From: Trichomonas vaginalis G3
Lineage: Eukaryota > Parabasalia > Trichomonadida > Trichomonadidae
Reading direction: 5' to 3'
Assembly: GCF_026262505.1 (NCBI RefSeq)
Contig: NC_067208.1
Coordinates: 16,005,962 to 16,069,961 of the forward strand
DNA length: 64,000 nt
Part shown: one piece after another, positions 17,763 through 28,549 of the stretch
Layout of the letters: each line of letters starts with the position of its first letter
Position numbering within the stretch: the first letter of the stretch is position 1
Notes under the pieces: model-generated
Seen by the model: the letters and a program-made list of their open reading frames with translations, nothing else
What the model was told of the DNA's origin: nothing
Database searches by the model: none
Made by a program: the position numbers and the translations under genes

Positions 17763-19055
17763 TTAATCAAAGTCATCAATGTCTTCGTCTTCTGATTCCC
17801 ATTCGGACTTGAAAACTTGATAATCTCCTCCTGGTACACTCTGAATGGATTTTTTGTATTTGTTCTGTTTTTTAGAACCTTTTGTAACAGTTTTTTGTTT
17901 CAATATCATTTTGGAGTAACAATTCTCTTCAAATGATTTGACACAATCTTCTGGAAGTGGGGGAAGATGTAATGCTTTTTGTATATCTCCGAGAAAATGC
18001 TCTGGATCATTCCATTCTAAGATTGCAACGTTAACTCTAATGTTAATGTTCTTCCAGGCTCTTGATTTGTCCAAATAGCATGCAATTTTGGAGTTAAACG
18101 CTTCATTCATGCAGGTAGATCCAATGGAAGAAACTTTGGAAACTATGGGTGTCCATTTGTGAACCCAGTCATAGAGCATGAATTGAAGTTGGATCGAATT
18201 GACACCTTTTTGCCATTCAAAGCATTTGTAATTGTGCGGTTCGCAAAAAGAATGATTGCCTACGTAATGGTAGACACAATTCTCCCACATTTTCGTACGT
18301 TTGTCAATATTTTCTTCGGCAAAACATGACCAAAGCCACATACTTAGGCTTGCATTCAGACCCCAGAAAGGTCTCTCTATTTTTTCAATCTTCTGAGTCT
18401 TGTCGTTGAAAACTTCAACTGTCTTATGAGAAGCTGAGAACTTTGTAAAATCTTTTGAGATATTTTTTGATACATGACCTGGATCGAATCTTTCAAGATG
18501 AGAGACGCCAAATTCTTTAAAGACAGAGACACTTTTGTTATCTCGGTCTTTAATAATCTCTTTAACATCTTTCAAGATATTGTATTTCTTTAATTGCTTC
18601 AAGATGATTCGAGTTCCAGCACTTTCCATATTGTTGGAAGCTCCGGAATACTGAGCATGCTGTCTGTTTCCACCAATATGGTTGATGTTCACGCATGCAA
18701 GAACTCTTTTTGTGACAGCATCGAGCGCAGTTACTGTACAACTTGGCGAGTTTCGCCTGTGCGTCCATCTTGCATCAATGGATAAGTAACCACTGAAGGA
18801 CTTTCTCGACAGCATTAGGGAAATACTTTTAAGTCTTCTAATCTTATCGTCACAAAATCTCTGTTGTCTCATGACACCACTCTTCACAGGGGGCTTAGTT
18901 CCACAAAGAGAAAGAAAGCGAGCACCTTTTGTATATGGCATTCCGGTCATTATGCAAGCACCAAGCATCTGTCGCGCTGAGAGTCGACGACGTTCGTGGA
19001 GTAAAATGTTATGCATTGCCTTTGTTTTCCGTTTTGGGTGAACAATATGGCCCAT
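17763..19055 (-). CDS. DDE transposase of the nested element (Mutator/Kolobok-like)
   Basis: 430 residues, uninterrupted. The core has LSIDARWTHRRNSPSCTV near residue 92 (first acidic position), QYSGASNNMESAG near 135 and IIKDRDNKSVSVF near 165. The first-D strand plus the YSGxSxxME string are typical of Mutator-like/Kolobok transposases. A zinc-binding-looking HSFCEPHNYKC segment lies near 275, and the C-terminus is acidic (ESEDEDIDDFD). A TCACTTTT initiator is at 19083-19090 on the minus strand, 33 bases before the ATG. The intact frame suggests recent activity. Confidence 0.7.
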   Translation of the reverse strand: MGHIVHPKRKTKAMHNILLHERRRLSARQMLGACIMTGMPYTKGARFLSLCGTKPPVKSGVMRQQRFCDDKIRRLKSISLMLSRKSFSGYLSIDARWTHRRNSPSCTVTALDAVTKRVLACVNINHIGGNRQHAQYSGASNNMESAGTRIILKQLKKYNILKDVKEIIKDRDNKSVSVFKEFGVSHLERFDPGHVSKNISKDFTKFSASHKTVEVFNDKTQKIEKIERPFWGLNASLSMWLWSCFAEENIDKRTKMWENCVYHYVGNHSFCEPHNYKCFEWQKGVNSIQLQFMLYDWVHKWTPIVSKVSSIGSTCMNEAFNSKIACYLDKSRAWKNINIRVNVAILEWNDPEHFLGDIQKALHLPPLPEDCVKSFEENCYSKMILKQKTVTKGSKKQNKYKKSIQSVPGGDYQVFKSEWESEDEDIDDFD

Positions 19056-19082
19056 ACAACAACAAAAAAATGAAATCCCGCC

Positions 19083-19090
19083 AAAAGTGA
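19083..19090 (-). promoter_or_regulatory. Initiator (Inr) TCACTTTT of the nested transposase gene
   Basis: Matches the Trichomonas initiator TCA(+1)Py(T/A)(T/A). The predicted start at 19088 gives a 33-base leader. Confidence 0.55.
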
Positions 19091-20381
19091 AAATTGAATA
19101 AAAAGTAATAATTAATAAATATATACTATATCATTAGATGAATATTTTGGAATAACATTTTAAAATCGAGGTTTTTCAATGGATAACGGTTCAATCAAAA
19201 ATTTGACCCCATTTTAGAATCTACATTAAAAATGGAACATTTCTGTCGTTTCAAAATTCCAAAATAACGTTTCTATTCCTCTCAAAAGTAAAAATAAACT
19301 TTATTGGGGAAAAAATATTTTTATTTTCCAAAAAAAATGAAAACCTTAAATGCAAATCTAATTTTGATGCTTTTGTTTGTGATTTTTTGGATTTCGAAAA
19401 AAATTTGAAAATTCAGACAAGTTACCATTAACACTAATACGTTTCAGCGAGTCGGTCCCATCAGAGAAATTTTCATAAATCGGCGATATAATTTATTATT
19501 TCAGCAAAATATTCTCAGATCCAACTAGAATAAGGTCAAATTATACAAATTTAGCAAAGGCTAGTTATCCTACCTATTCAATTAACTTTAATTTTAAATA
19601 ATTCAAGACAATTCTCAAAATTACCTTAATAATCGCGTTCTCTTCGCAAAATGACGATTCATCATTCACTACCAGCATAACTGAGGGCTTGTGCTCACAG
19701 AATAATACAGATAATTTACTTATTAATGCAAAATTTAGTACCAAAAGGTAATCATAGAAGATACAAAAAAAGTTTCTTTATTTTGATTGCTGATTTTATT
19801 TCTTCTAAAATTTACCAAATCTAAAAAATCCAAAATTGAATGCTATTGAATTTCATGTTTATGTAACATATACTATTTATTATATAAGGAATAAAAATTT
19901 TATAGTTTTAATCAAAAATAAAGGTGTACTAAATGCATACAAAACAAGGTATTTTTTACTCATCCAAAATATGTTAACAGTGCTATTTATATAATCAATA
20001 TCCGAATTTCGAAATCATTTTGATGAAATCTTTATTTTAAAATTGAGTTGACTGTTAAAATCACCCGAGAAGAGGGATTATCTCAATGAAAAGTACATAA
20101 AATAGCAAACGCACAAGATGGCACTATGCAGCTTTATATTGTTATACAGGATGAACATATAAAATGTTTGGAAAACACTTACTTCGTTCTACAAATGTGT
20201 ATCTCTTTATATCAAAGATTCTTCTCAAATTATTGAGAGACTTCTCTCAAAAAAAGGGAAATTTGATAACTAAAAAAAATTATGGTATAACCTCTCGTTT
20301 TGCATAGATATATATTTACATGGTCACAGAGCTTATTTTCATTGTCAAAACTTAAAAATTTTTAGTGGACTATACCCTTAA

Positions 20382-20388
20382 GATCCAC
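20382..20388. repeat. Target-site duplication GATCCAC, right copy
   Basis: Direct repeat of 17366-17372 immediately after the CCCTTAA end of the nested element. Confidence 0.8.
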
Positions 20389-21683
20389 TTAACAGGCCAT
20401 CTTTTTTGAATGCATCTTCAGATCAAATGAAAACAATTCAGGAAAAAGGAAATAAAAAGATCGAAGGTATTCAAAAGTACGATGATAATCAATTCAAGTC
20501 AACTCAATTATTTAAGGGTATCAAAGAACAAGAGTCACCAAAAGATTTAATTTATTTCGATGTCGATAATTACAACAAACCAAAGAAATTAATCTTTTAT
20601 TATGCTTCTTTCAAATTTCTGGACATAATCAAAATTGTGAAAGAGCATTTTATTGATGCAACCCATTCATTACTTGAATTTAAAATGTTGTTTTACATGA
20701 TATCAGCCAAATTTCCAAATACACATGCATTCCCAATTTTTCAATTTGTCGTTTATCCAAACACTTCAGAAAATATTGCATTCTGTCTCAAGGCATTTTT
20801 TAACTGGGCAAAAGTAAAACCAAAATATTTTATGTCAGATTGTGCACAAGAAATCGAAAATGCGATTATCAACTCTTTTCCAGAAGTTATCCTTCATTGG
20901 TGTGCAGTTCATGTAATGAGGGCGTTCAGAAAAAATTTGAAAGATTATGCATTTGAGAGTTCAGACAAATTGATATTAGATACAAAAATGAACTATCTTG
21001 CATACGGCAGAAATGGCAAGAAAGAATGGATTGAACCAACGTTCAAAAAAATTCTGGAAATAGCCGAAAAATTCCCAGAATTTTCAAAAGACATACAAAA
21101 TCAATGGATATCAAACCAAGAAAGATGGACAGCCGCTGAAAGAGATGAAAATTTAGCTCTCACAAATAACATTTCAGAATCGATTAACAAAAAAATTAAA
21201 TATTACTACTTTGGCGGAACAATTTTCATGAGATTTGATCGATTTGTGATGAAATTAATCGATTTTATCGTTCCTTCATTTTATTACAGAATTTCTCAAG
21301 ATATAAGGCTCAGAGACAAAATTCCAAATCCGTTGCCATCTGAAAAAAAGCCAAAAAAGTCTACAATCAGACTGGATACAGAAAAATGTATAATGCTCAC
21401 TGATAAAATTAAATCGTTAATAGTTAACTCATCAGCAAACTTAAATACGCTTCAATTGGATTTAGATGACCTACTTGATAAAGTTGTCAAGGCAGCAAAG
21501 GTTCAAAAACGAATGACCCAGTATTTTTCGAAATTAAGTATCCCAATGGAAATCAAGCTTAGTATTCTCACGCAAATTACAGAATTTGGATGCAATACCC
21601 CTCAATTCATTGTTGAGAATGCCAAGTCTTTTCAAGATAAAATTATTACAGATTTCCACCTTCAAATTTATACAACATTATAA
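20382..21683 (+). pseudogene. MULE transposase, catalytic part after the nested insertion
   Basis: Open frame of about 430 residues continuing from the right target duplication in the same frame that enters the left copy. Seen: IDATHSLLEFK (first catalytic D), a MULE-domain core ending in YFMSDCAQEIENAI (second D), LHWCAVHVMRAFRKNL (the CxxH motif) and NNISESINKKIKYYY (likely catalytic E). MULE transposases cut and paste by this DDE chemistry. The C-terminal 100 residues are helical. The gene is inactive here because the 3-kb element splits it. Terminal repeats of the MULE itself were not found. Confidence 0.8.
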
Positions 21684-21761
21684 AAATTTATGAATAAAAA
21701 CTTGATATAAAATAACATTTTTATTTTTACTAAGAAAAAAAAGGTTTTTGATAATAAATTT

Positions 21762-24398
21762 ATTTTATTTCGAAAAAGTAGCAATAATCGTAAAAGGGTA
21801 TTGATAGGCTTGCTAAAGTAACTAATTTTAGCTGTCAAATACTTTTGTATTTTGAAGTAAATTAGTATAAATTTGTTTTTACTTTTATTTCGAAAAAGTA
21901 GCAATAATCGTAAAAGGGTATTGATAGGCTTGCTAAAGTAACTAATTTTAGCTGTCAAATACTTTTGTATTTTGAAGTAAATTAGTATAAATTTGTTTTT
22001 ACTTTTATTTCGAAAAAGTAGCAATAATCGTAAAAGGGTATTGATAGGCTTGCTAAAGTAACTAATTTTAGCTGTCAAATACTTTTGTATTTTGAAGTAA
22101 ATTAGTATAAATTTGTTTTTACTTTTATTTCGAAAAAGTAGCAATAATCGTAAAAGGGTATTGATAGGCTTGCTAAAGTAACTAATTTTAGCTGTCAAAT
22201 ACTTTTGTATTTTGAAGTAAATTAGTATAAATTTGTTTTTACTTTTATTTCGAAAAAGTAGCAATAATCGTAAAAGGGTATTGATAGGCTTGCTAAAGTA
22301 ACTAATTTTAGCTGTCAAATACTTTTGTATTTTGAAGTAAATTAGTATAAATTTGTTTTTACTTTTATTTCGAAAAAGTAGCAATAATCGTAAAAGGGTA
22401 TTGATAGGCTTGCTAAAGTAACTAATTTTAGCTGTCAAATACTTTTGTATTTTGAAGTAAATTAGTATAAATTTGTTTTTACTTTTATTTCGAAAAAGTA
22501 GCAATAATCGTAAAAGGGTATTGATAGGCTTGCTAAAGTAACTAATTTTAGCTGTCAAATACTTTTGTATTTTGAAGTAAATTAGTATAAATTTGTTTTT
22601 ACTTTTATTTCGAAAAAGTAGCAATAATCGTAAAAGGGTATTGATAGGCTTGCTAAAGTAACTAATTTTAGCTGTCAAATACTTTTGTATTTTGAAGTAA
22701 ATTAGTATAAATTTGTTTTTACTTTTATTTCGAAAAAGTAGCAATAATCGTAAAAGGGTATTGATAGGCTTGCTAAAGTAACTAATTTTAGCTGTCAAAT
22801 ACTTTTGTATTTTGAAGTAAATTAGTATAAATTTGTTTTTACTTTTATTTCGAAAAAGTAGCAATAATCGTAAAAGGGTATTGATAGGCTTGCTAAAGTA
22901 ACTAATTTTAGCTGTCAAATACTTTTGTATTTTGAAGTAAATTAGTATAAATTTGTTTTTACTTTTATTTCGAAAAAGTAGCAATAATCGTAAAAGGGTA
23001 TTGATAGGCTTGCTAAAGTAACTAATTTTAGCTGTCAAATACTTTTGTATTTTGAAGTAAATTAGTATAAATTTGTTTTTACTTTTATTTCGAAAAAGTA
23101 GCAATAATCGTAAAAGGGTATTGATAGGCTTGCTAAAGTAACTAATTTTAGCTGTCAAATACTTTTGTATTTTGAAGTAAATTAGTATAAATTTGTTTTT
23201 ACTTTTATTTCGAAAAAGTAGCAATAATCGTAAAAGGGTATTGATAGGCTTGCTAAAGTAACTAATTTTAGCTGTCAAATACTTTTGTATTTTGAAGTAA
23301 ATTAGTATATAAATTTGTTTTTACTTTTATTTCGAAAAAGTAGCAATAATCGTAAAAGGGTATTGATAGGCTTGCTAAAGTAACTAATTTTAGCTGTCAA
23401 ATACTTTTGTATTTTGAAGTAAATTAGTATAAATTTGTTTTTACTTTTATTTCGAAAAAGTAGCAATAATCGTAAAAGGGTATTGATAGGCTTGCTAAAG
23501 TAACTAATTTTAGCTGTCAAATACTTTTGTATTTTGAAGTAAATTAGTATAAATTTGTTTTTACTTTTATTTCGAAAAAGTAGCAATAATCGTAAAAGGG
23601 TATTGATAGGCTTGCTAAAAGTAACTAATTTTAGCTGTCAAATACTTTTGTATTTTGAAGTAAATTAGTATAAATTTGTTTTTACTTTTATTTCGAAAAA
23701 GTAGCAATAATCGTAAAAGGGTATTGATAGGCTTGCTAAAGTAACTAATTTTAGCTGTCAAATACTTTTGTATTTTGAAGTAAATTAGTATAAATTTGTT
23801 TTTACTTTTATTTCGAAAAAGTAGCAATAATCGTAAAAGGGTATTGATAGGCTTGCTAAAGTAACTAATTTTAGCTGTCAAATACTTTTGTATTTTGAAG
23901 TAAATTAGTATAAATTTGTTTTTACTTTTATTTCGAAAAAGTAGCAATAATCGTAAAAGGGTATTGATAGGCTTGCTAAAGTAACTAATTTTAGCTGTCA
24001 AATACTTTTGTATTTTGAAGTAAATTAGTATAAATTTGTTTTTACTTTTATTTCGAAAAAGTAGCAATAATCGTAAAAGGGTATTGATAGGCTTGCTAAA
24101 GTAACTAATTTTAGCTGTCAAATACTTTTGTATTTTGAAGTAAATTAGTATAAATTTGTTTTTACTTTTATTTCGAAAAAGTAGCAATAATCGTAAAAGG
24201 GTATTGATAGGCTTGCTAAAGTAACTAATTTTAGCTGTCAAATACTTTTGTATTTTGAAGTAAATTAGTATAAATTTGTTTTTACTTTTATTTCGAAAAA
24301 GTAGCAATAATCGTAAAAGGGTATTGATAGGCTTGCTAAAGTAACTAATTTTAGCTGTCAAATACTTTTGTATTTTGAAGTAAATTAGTATAAATTTG
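21762..24398. repeat. 120-bp satellite array, about 22 copies
   Basis: Each unit reads ATTTCGAAAAAGTAGCAATA and continues to TAAATTTGTTTTTACTTTT over 120 bases. Copies are essentially identical; the only interruptions seen are a 2-base and a 1-base length change (near 23308 and 23620) that shift the register. Because 120 is a multiple of three and lacks stops in one minus frame, it gives long spurious open frames with a 40-residue repeat. The uniformity points to recent homogenisation. A degraded-looking array of about seven units occurs at 45183-46037. Confidence 0.97.
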
Positions 24399-24439
24399 AT
24401 ATTATTTTAACTCCCCTTGAAAACCTCAATTTTCCATAC

Positions 24440-24501
24440 AGAGGGAACGGGAATAGCATCCAATATTCCCTGAGAATGGTTGCGCATTCTCAGTTCCCTC
24501 T
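24440..24501. ncRNA. Candidate structured RNA or cruciform: perfect three-way junction
   Basis: 62 bases fold with no unpaired base at the junction. Outer stem AGAGGGAAC (24440-24448) pairs with GTTCCCTCT (24493-24501). Hairpin A GGGAATA/TATTCCC (24449-24455 and 24464-24470) has an 8-base loop. Hairpin B TGAGAATG/CATTCTCA (24471-24478 and 24485-24492) has a 6-base loop. In all, 48 of 62 bases pair. A run of eight or more T lies about 25 bases downstream, as at a Pol III terminator. Strand is undecided and no hammerhead core is seen. It may instead be a DNA cruciform. Confidence 0.4.
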
Positions 24502-25014
24502 ATATTTCGAACGAAGCTCTCATTGGTCTTTTTTTTAATACTAAACGTTTTTTTTCCCTGTCACTTTTAGCTAAAATTTGGGTTTGCCTACATCGTTTCT
24601 GAAATATGAAATCTGAAAAATTTCAAAGACATAATTAAAACATTCTTAGGATAGTATATTTTTTGTTTTGTTGTTTGATTGTTGAATAAAGCAAAGCGAT
24701 AAAATGAAATTTGTAAAGAATACATTTAGTTGAGTCATGGTGAGTTGGATATTATATCAATTTACGAATCACAATTATATTTTATCTTTTGAAAATATTT
24801 GCGTTGAAATCACTTTTCATCTCAAAAATTTTATGTCAAAGAATTTTCATTGTTGAAATAATGATCTAACTGTTGTTTACAACAAAATTACCAAACTTCC
24901 GATAGCGGTTTTATGACACATGATTTGTCAAAAACGATAGTAAGCTTTTTATTAATGTTTGATATTTAGATAGTTGTGGGTAAAAATATGCTATTTTTCA
25001 TTCGAAATTTATTG

Positions 25015-25022
25015 TCACTTTT
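25015..25022 (+). promoter_or_regulatory. Initiator TCACTTTT of the small membrane protein gene
   Basis: Matches TCA(+1)Py(T/A)(T/A); the A is 35 bases before the ATG at 25052. A second TCATTTTT lies eleven bases downstream. Confidence 0.55.
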
Positions 25023-25051
25023 ATTTCATTTTTATATTTCTTATCAAAGGA

Positions 25052-25318
25052 ATGCTCTTTCTCTTGAGTTCACTGTTCATTTATTCTTCGAACTTGAAGC
25101 CCTTAGGAACCCCTTCGAACTTCAGTGATTTCTTTAATCCCGAGTTTGCTGCATGGAACGTTAGTAAAATGGAAAACAGAGTTTCGGCCTTGTCCCTCTT
25201 AGGTCCTTCTGATGAAGAATTCAAAGGTCCAATGAATTATGTATCAATTATTGTAGGTGTTGTTGCAATTGGAACATTATTGATAAGCGGACTTCGAAAG
25301 AAGAATCGTAGTTTTTGA
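25052..25318 (+). CDS. Small single-pass membrane protein, host-like
   Basis: 88 residues from the ATG at 25052, chosen because it follows the initiator and begins a signal-peptide-like stretch (MLFLLSSLFIYSSNL). A short polar ectodomain-like part with NFSDF and SALSLLGPSDEEF follows, then a clear transmembrane helix (YVSIIVGVVAIGTLLISGL) and a basic tail RKKNRSF, giving likely type I topology. No family recognised. A degraded-looking second copy is at 46719-47011. Trichomonad origin is inferred from the initiator. Confidence 0.55.
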   Translation: MLFLLSSLFIYSSNLKPLGTPSNFSDFFNPEFAAWNVSKMENRVSALSLLGPSDEEFKGPMNYVSIIVGVVAIGTLLISGLRKKNRSF

Positions 25319-27774
25319 ATTTTGTTACAAATGTTCAAAGACTTTGAATGTTCTCTTGTTTATTATACGAATAAAGCGATATTTTATTAAAATTCATCAA
25401 TTTTGCTTTATATGATTACGATCCGCAATGTACGATTTGTATTCAAAAATTATGGAAAATGTACGAAACTAACGAGTAATTACAATTTATTTTCCATCTT
25501 TTTGAGACGAACTCTTTGTGATAAAACCCAAGGGGTTGATAGGACCAATTAATTTTGAAAAATGTGAGCTAATTTCATATCATTTCTTTACAATTTGTTT
25601 CATTTGAAATAATGCTAAGGTTATGTGGAATTTGAGCAAACTTCGAACACCGGATGCATATTGCGTGAATCGAAAACAAAAACTTGCTTCCTAATCAAAA
25701 GGAATTATATTGAATATTATTAAATTTGAATGCTTGAAACTTAAGATATGATGAAGGTTTATGCATATATGTATCTGATCGATTGAACCTTTTAAAAATT
25801 GATATGAGTCCAATTTTGTATTATCGGTATTTCAAAAAGGTATAGTTTAATGAAATATTTTGGTATTAATTAATATGAAAGCTAGAGTGTAGATAGGAGT
25901 ATAATACAGTTCATATATGAAGGTGAATCGAGAAATTATTGGTGTAAAAAGTAATAAAATGAATATTCTATAATTAACCATTAGGTCAGTGTTTGATTTT
26001 TTAATAATTCGAACCTAAAAAATCTGTAAAATATATTTATTCAATTCAATTCTCAAAGGTGACATTTTGGTTATAATTATGCTTTTATCAAGAAAGGTTA
26101 GTAATATATTTTTATTAGGAATAAAATTGAATTGAAATGCAGATAGAAAATATATGTGAAAAATGATTCAGTATGTAGAAGGGAATAATAAATCGAAATC
26201 GATCGATTTTACGTTGAAGACTTTTCAAACGTATTGAATTATATTTTACAAAAAAACGTCAGAAATGCAGCTAAATCGACCTACTATGTAATTTAGTAAA
26301 ACATTAGTTTTATGATTTTTATGAAGTTGAATTATTGTATGGATCGATTTTTGAAAGAAATATTCAAATTATTAAAATATTTTCTGAATTATCTGCTCCA
26401 AATGCAAAAATGGATACTGTGTTATCATCGAGAAAATAGCCCGAGTTATAATAATTGCATACACTAGTAGCAGCAAAACTTACAAACAAATTTAGATAAT
26501 AACCAAAATTTTCAATGCAATGAAACTTTAAAAGAGACAATTATGATTTTCAAAATATCAGTAGTTCCGGTTCTACTTTAAGGTGTTGAATTATTGTTGA
26601 ATTTAATTTCAAATATTATATTTATGGCTAAAATTGCTCGAATTATCATTGTATTTCATCTTTATATCGGTTTCAACAATTTAATTTCCACCGCTTATTA
26701 ATTTAGTTCAAATCTGATTTTTATTTTAATTAATCATTAATTAGTATAAACTTAGAAGTAGTTATGAAGTTCAATGATTTTTAAATATTTTAAATGAAAA
26801 GAAAATATTAAATTAAAAAAAAAAAATAAAATAAAATATCACAAAATTTGAAAATAAGCTTGTAGCATTAATATGCTTTGGGATTTTTGTATGAATCAGA
26901 TATAATTTTAACAAAATTTCAATTGTGAGAAAAAAAAACAATAAATTGTTTGAAACGATTTTTTGTATTTAATTAGCATGATAATTATCTTTTAAAAACA
27001 ATTGTTGATTGGAATTATTCGTTAATCATAATTCCTTTCAATATTCTATTTCAGAAATTTATTTTTGAATGAAGAAAGGGACTAAAGAAATGACTTTTTT
27101 TATTGCTGACAATTAAGGAAGCTCGTAGAAGCCCTATCATGCTTAAAAGTTGGCATAAGTAAAGATTTCTTTTAAACTTCGTTTAGCAAAATTTCATTTT
27201 GATTTTAAAAAGCAAAATTACCGAAAATGAAATACGTACATATGATTTTATGCATTTACCGATTTAATATCCTTTTCTAGGCGCTTACAAAATTGATATT
27301 TTAATAAAAAAAAATCATGAAAGTCTTATTTCTGGTAATATAAAAAATCATCAGTATTATGTAATTGTATCTACTTCATTACTTAATTTTGATAAATCAA
27401 CATTTTTTTTACGAAAATTGATATAATCTTTTCTAGGAATTGAAATTATTGTATTATATTTTGTGTACCCTTTATATCACAATGCCGATTCAATTTTTCT
27501 AGCTGATATTTACATGATACGAATTATAATTGATCTCATGAGAGAATAAAAAGATTTTATAACATATAACATTTAATAATATCGTTACAGCAAGCAAATA
27601 TAATTTGAGATACTATACAAAAATTTGCTTTTCATAATGATCTCTCAAAAGTTAAGAGAACACAATTTTTGTGAATAAAAATTTGTTCGATGTTCACAAA
27701 TTTATAATCATATTGAAAATGCTTTATATAATATTAACATACAAAATAAATAATAAAATATAAAAAATGATATT
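25319..27774. other. 2.5 kb with no supported gene
   Basis: Very A+T-rich sequence with stops in all frames. Several cellular-type motifs (AATAAA-like tails after 25319) are visible, but no RNA gene, repeat or domain could be supported. It is repeated in the second copy at about 47012-49680. Confidence 0.6.
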
Positions 27775-28503
27775 TCACTTCTGACAGAGGATTGGATTGA
27801 CGCACCAAGAGTCATCGAAGGGGTTATAAAATAAATGACCTTGTACCTTTAATGATACTAGAATGGCTCTAATTTGCCGATTAAATTCTAATCTCGCAAA
27901 CAAATTTATTTTAAAATTCGATAATTTTGCGAAACTAACAATGTCAGTGAACTTCACAGGATACTTGCTTCGATTTAAATAATTCATTAACTCTTCGATG
28001 AAGTCTGTTTCAATTGCGTATTGATTCAATTCTTCTGAGGAAGATTCATTTATAATGGTATCTGTACTTTCTGGTGTTTGGTCATTATGTTTTGATGCAT
28101 TTGGATCATACTGACCAAGAATCATGTTACCTGCTTTGTCCGGATCTGGAAGAAACAATTGTTGATTATTCTTCTTTATTGACAAATTAAGTCTGATTAG
28201 TCTCATGCATGGTTTAACTTGAAATTGACGAATTGACTTCTCATTTATCAATTTCCACTTTTTTGTAACAAAATCTAAAATTTCTTGTTCTGAGGCCGAA
28301 CCTCCATGTTCCATTATGCAGAATGTAATTGCTTTCTGTATTGGTGTTAACTCTTTATTGTTGATTTTGCCAGTTGCTTCAATCGGATGTACAACTTCTA
28401 AGAAAGATGCGTCTTGTATGCATCTAGTTTCACTTGGTTTATAATCATCATCTGGAAGGCGCGAATTTCCTCCAGTAATTTTGGAAGTGCGGCGGCCTCT
28501 CAT
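27775..28503 (-). CDS. Host-like protein with a possible winged-helix domain
   Basis: 242 residues. The N-terminus is basic (MRGRRTSKITGGNSR). Residues about 50-110 (IQKAITFCIMEHGG, EQEILDFVTKKWKL, SIRQFQVKPCMRLI) look like a small helix-turn-helix or winged-helix fold, and a second helical domain occupies residues 165-240 after an Asp/Ser/Thr-rich linker. A nuclear DNA-binding role is possible but no family is recognised. TCACTTTT lies on the minus strand at 28542-28549, 44 bases before the ATG. The copy at about 49682-50450 is not open. Confidence 0.6.
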   Translation of the reverse strand: MRGRRTSKITGGNSRLPDDDYKPSETRCIQDASFLEVVHPIEATGKINNKELTPIQKAITFCIMEHGGSASEQEILDFVTKKWKLINEKSIRQFQVKPCMRLIRLNLSIKKNNQQLFLPDPDKAGNMILGQYDPNASKHNDQTPESTDTIINESSSEELNQYAIETDFIEELMNYLNRSKYPVKFTDIVSFAKLSNFKINLFARLEFNRQIRAILVSLKVQGHLFYNPFDDSWCVNPILCQK

Positions 28504-28541
28504 TGAATTTTGGAATTGAATTAAAAAATATTAAAGGAATA

Positions 28542-28549
28542 AAAAGTGA
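28542..28549 (-). promoter_or_regulatory. Initiator TCACTTTT of the 242-residue protein gene
   Basis: Minus-strand match to the Trichomonas initiator with a 44-base leader to the ATG at 28503. Confidence 0.5.

Larger units (their letters stand above)
17373..20381. mobile_element. Nested DNA transposon with ~100-bp terminal inverted repeats
   Basis: A 3009-bp element inserted in the MULE transposase gene. The ends are TTAAGGGTATAGT and its reverse complement; similarity between ends continues imperfectly for about 100 bp (17373-17472 and 20279-20381, inner edges GTTACGCCATAAT and ATTATGGTATAAC). It carries one minus-strand transposase gene (17763-19055). The remaining parts, 17473-17762 and 19056-20278, show no gene. 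Long inverted ends and a 7-11 bp duplication fit the Mutator superfamily; the duplication does not fit the simple TTAA of Kolobok or piggyBac. Confidence 0.85.

Noticed and set aside
19068-19090. E2F-like GGCGGGA next to the transposase initiator
   Set aside because: A single short match without recurrence elsewhere in the window; probably chance.
17373-20381. Assigning the nested transposon to Kolobok or piggyBac from its TTAA ends
   Set aside because: The repeated flank is GATCCAC, with TTAA belonging to the inverted ends, so the simple TTAA duplication of those groups does not fit best.
21668-24361. Long minus-strand open frames with a 40-residue repeat across the satellite
   Set aside because: They follow from a 120-bp unit that is a multiple of three and happens to lack a stop in one frame; strongly hydrophobic/basic, with no independent support.
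24440-24501. Hammerhead ribozyme
   Set aside because: The three-way junction has no unpaired core and none of the conserved CUGANGA and GAAA strings at the junction.
25319-27774. tRNA or rRNA genes in the host spacer
   Set aside because: No cloverleaf, B-box or rRNA-like conserved block could be found by eye.
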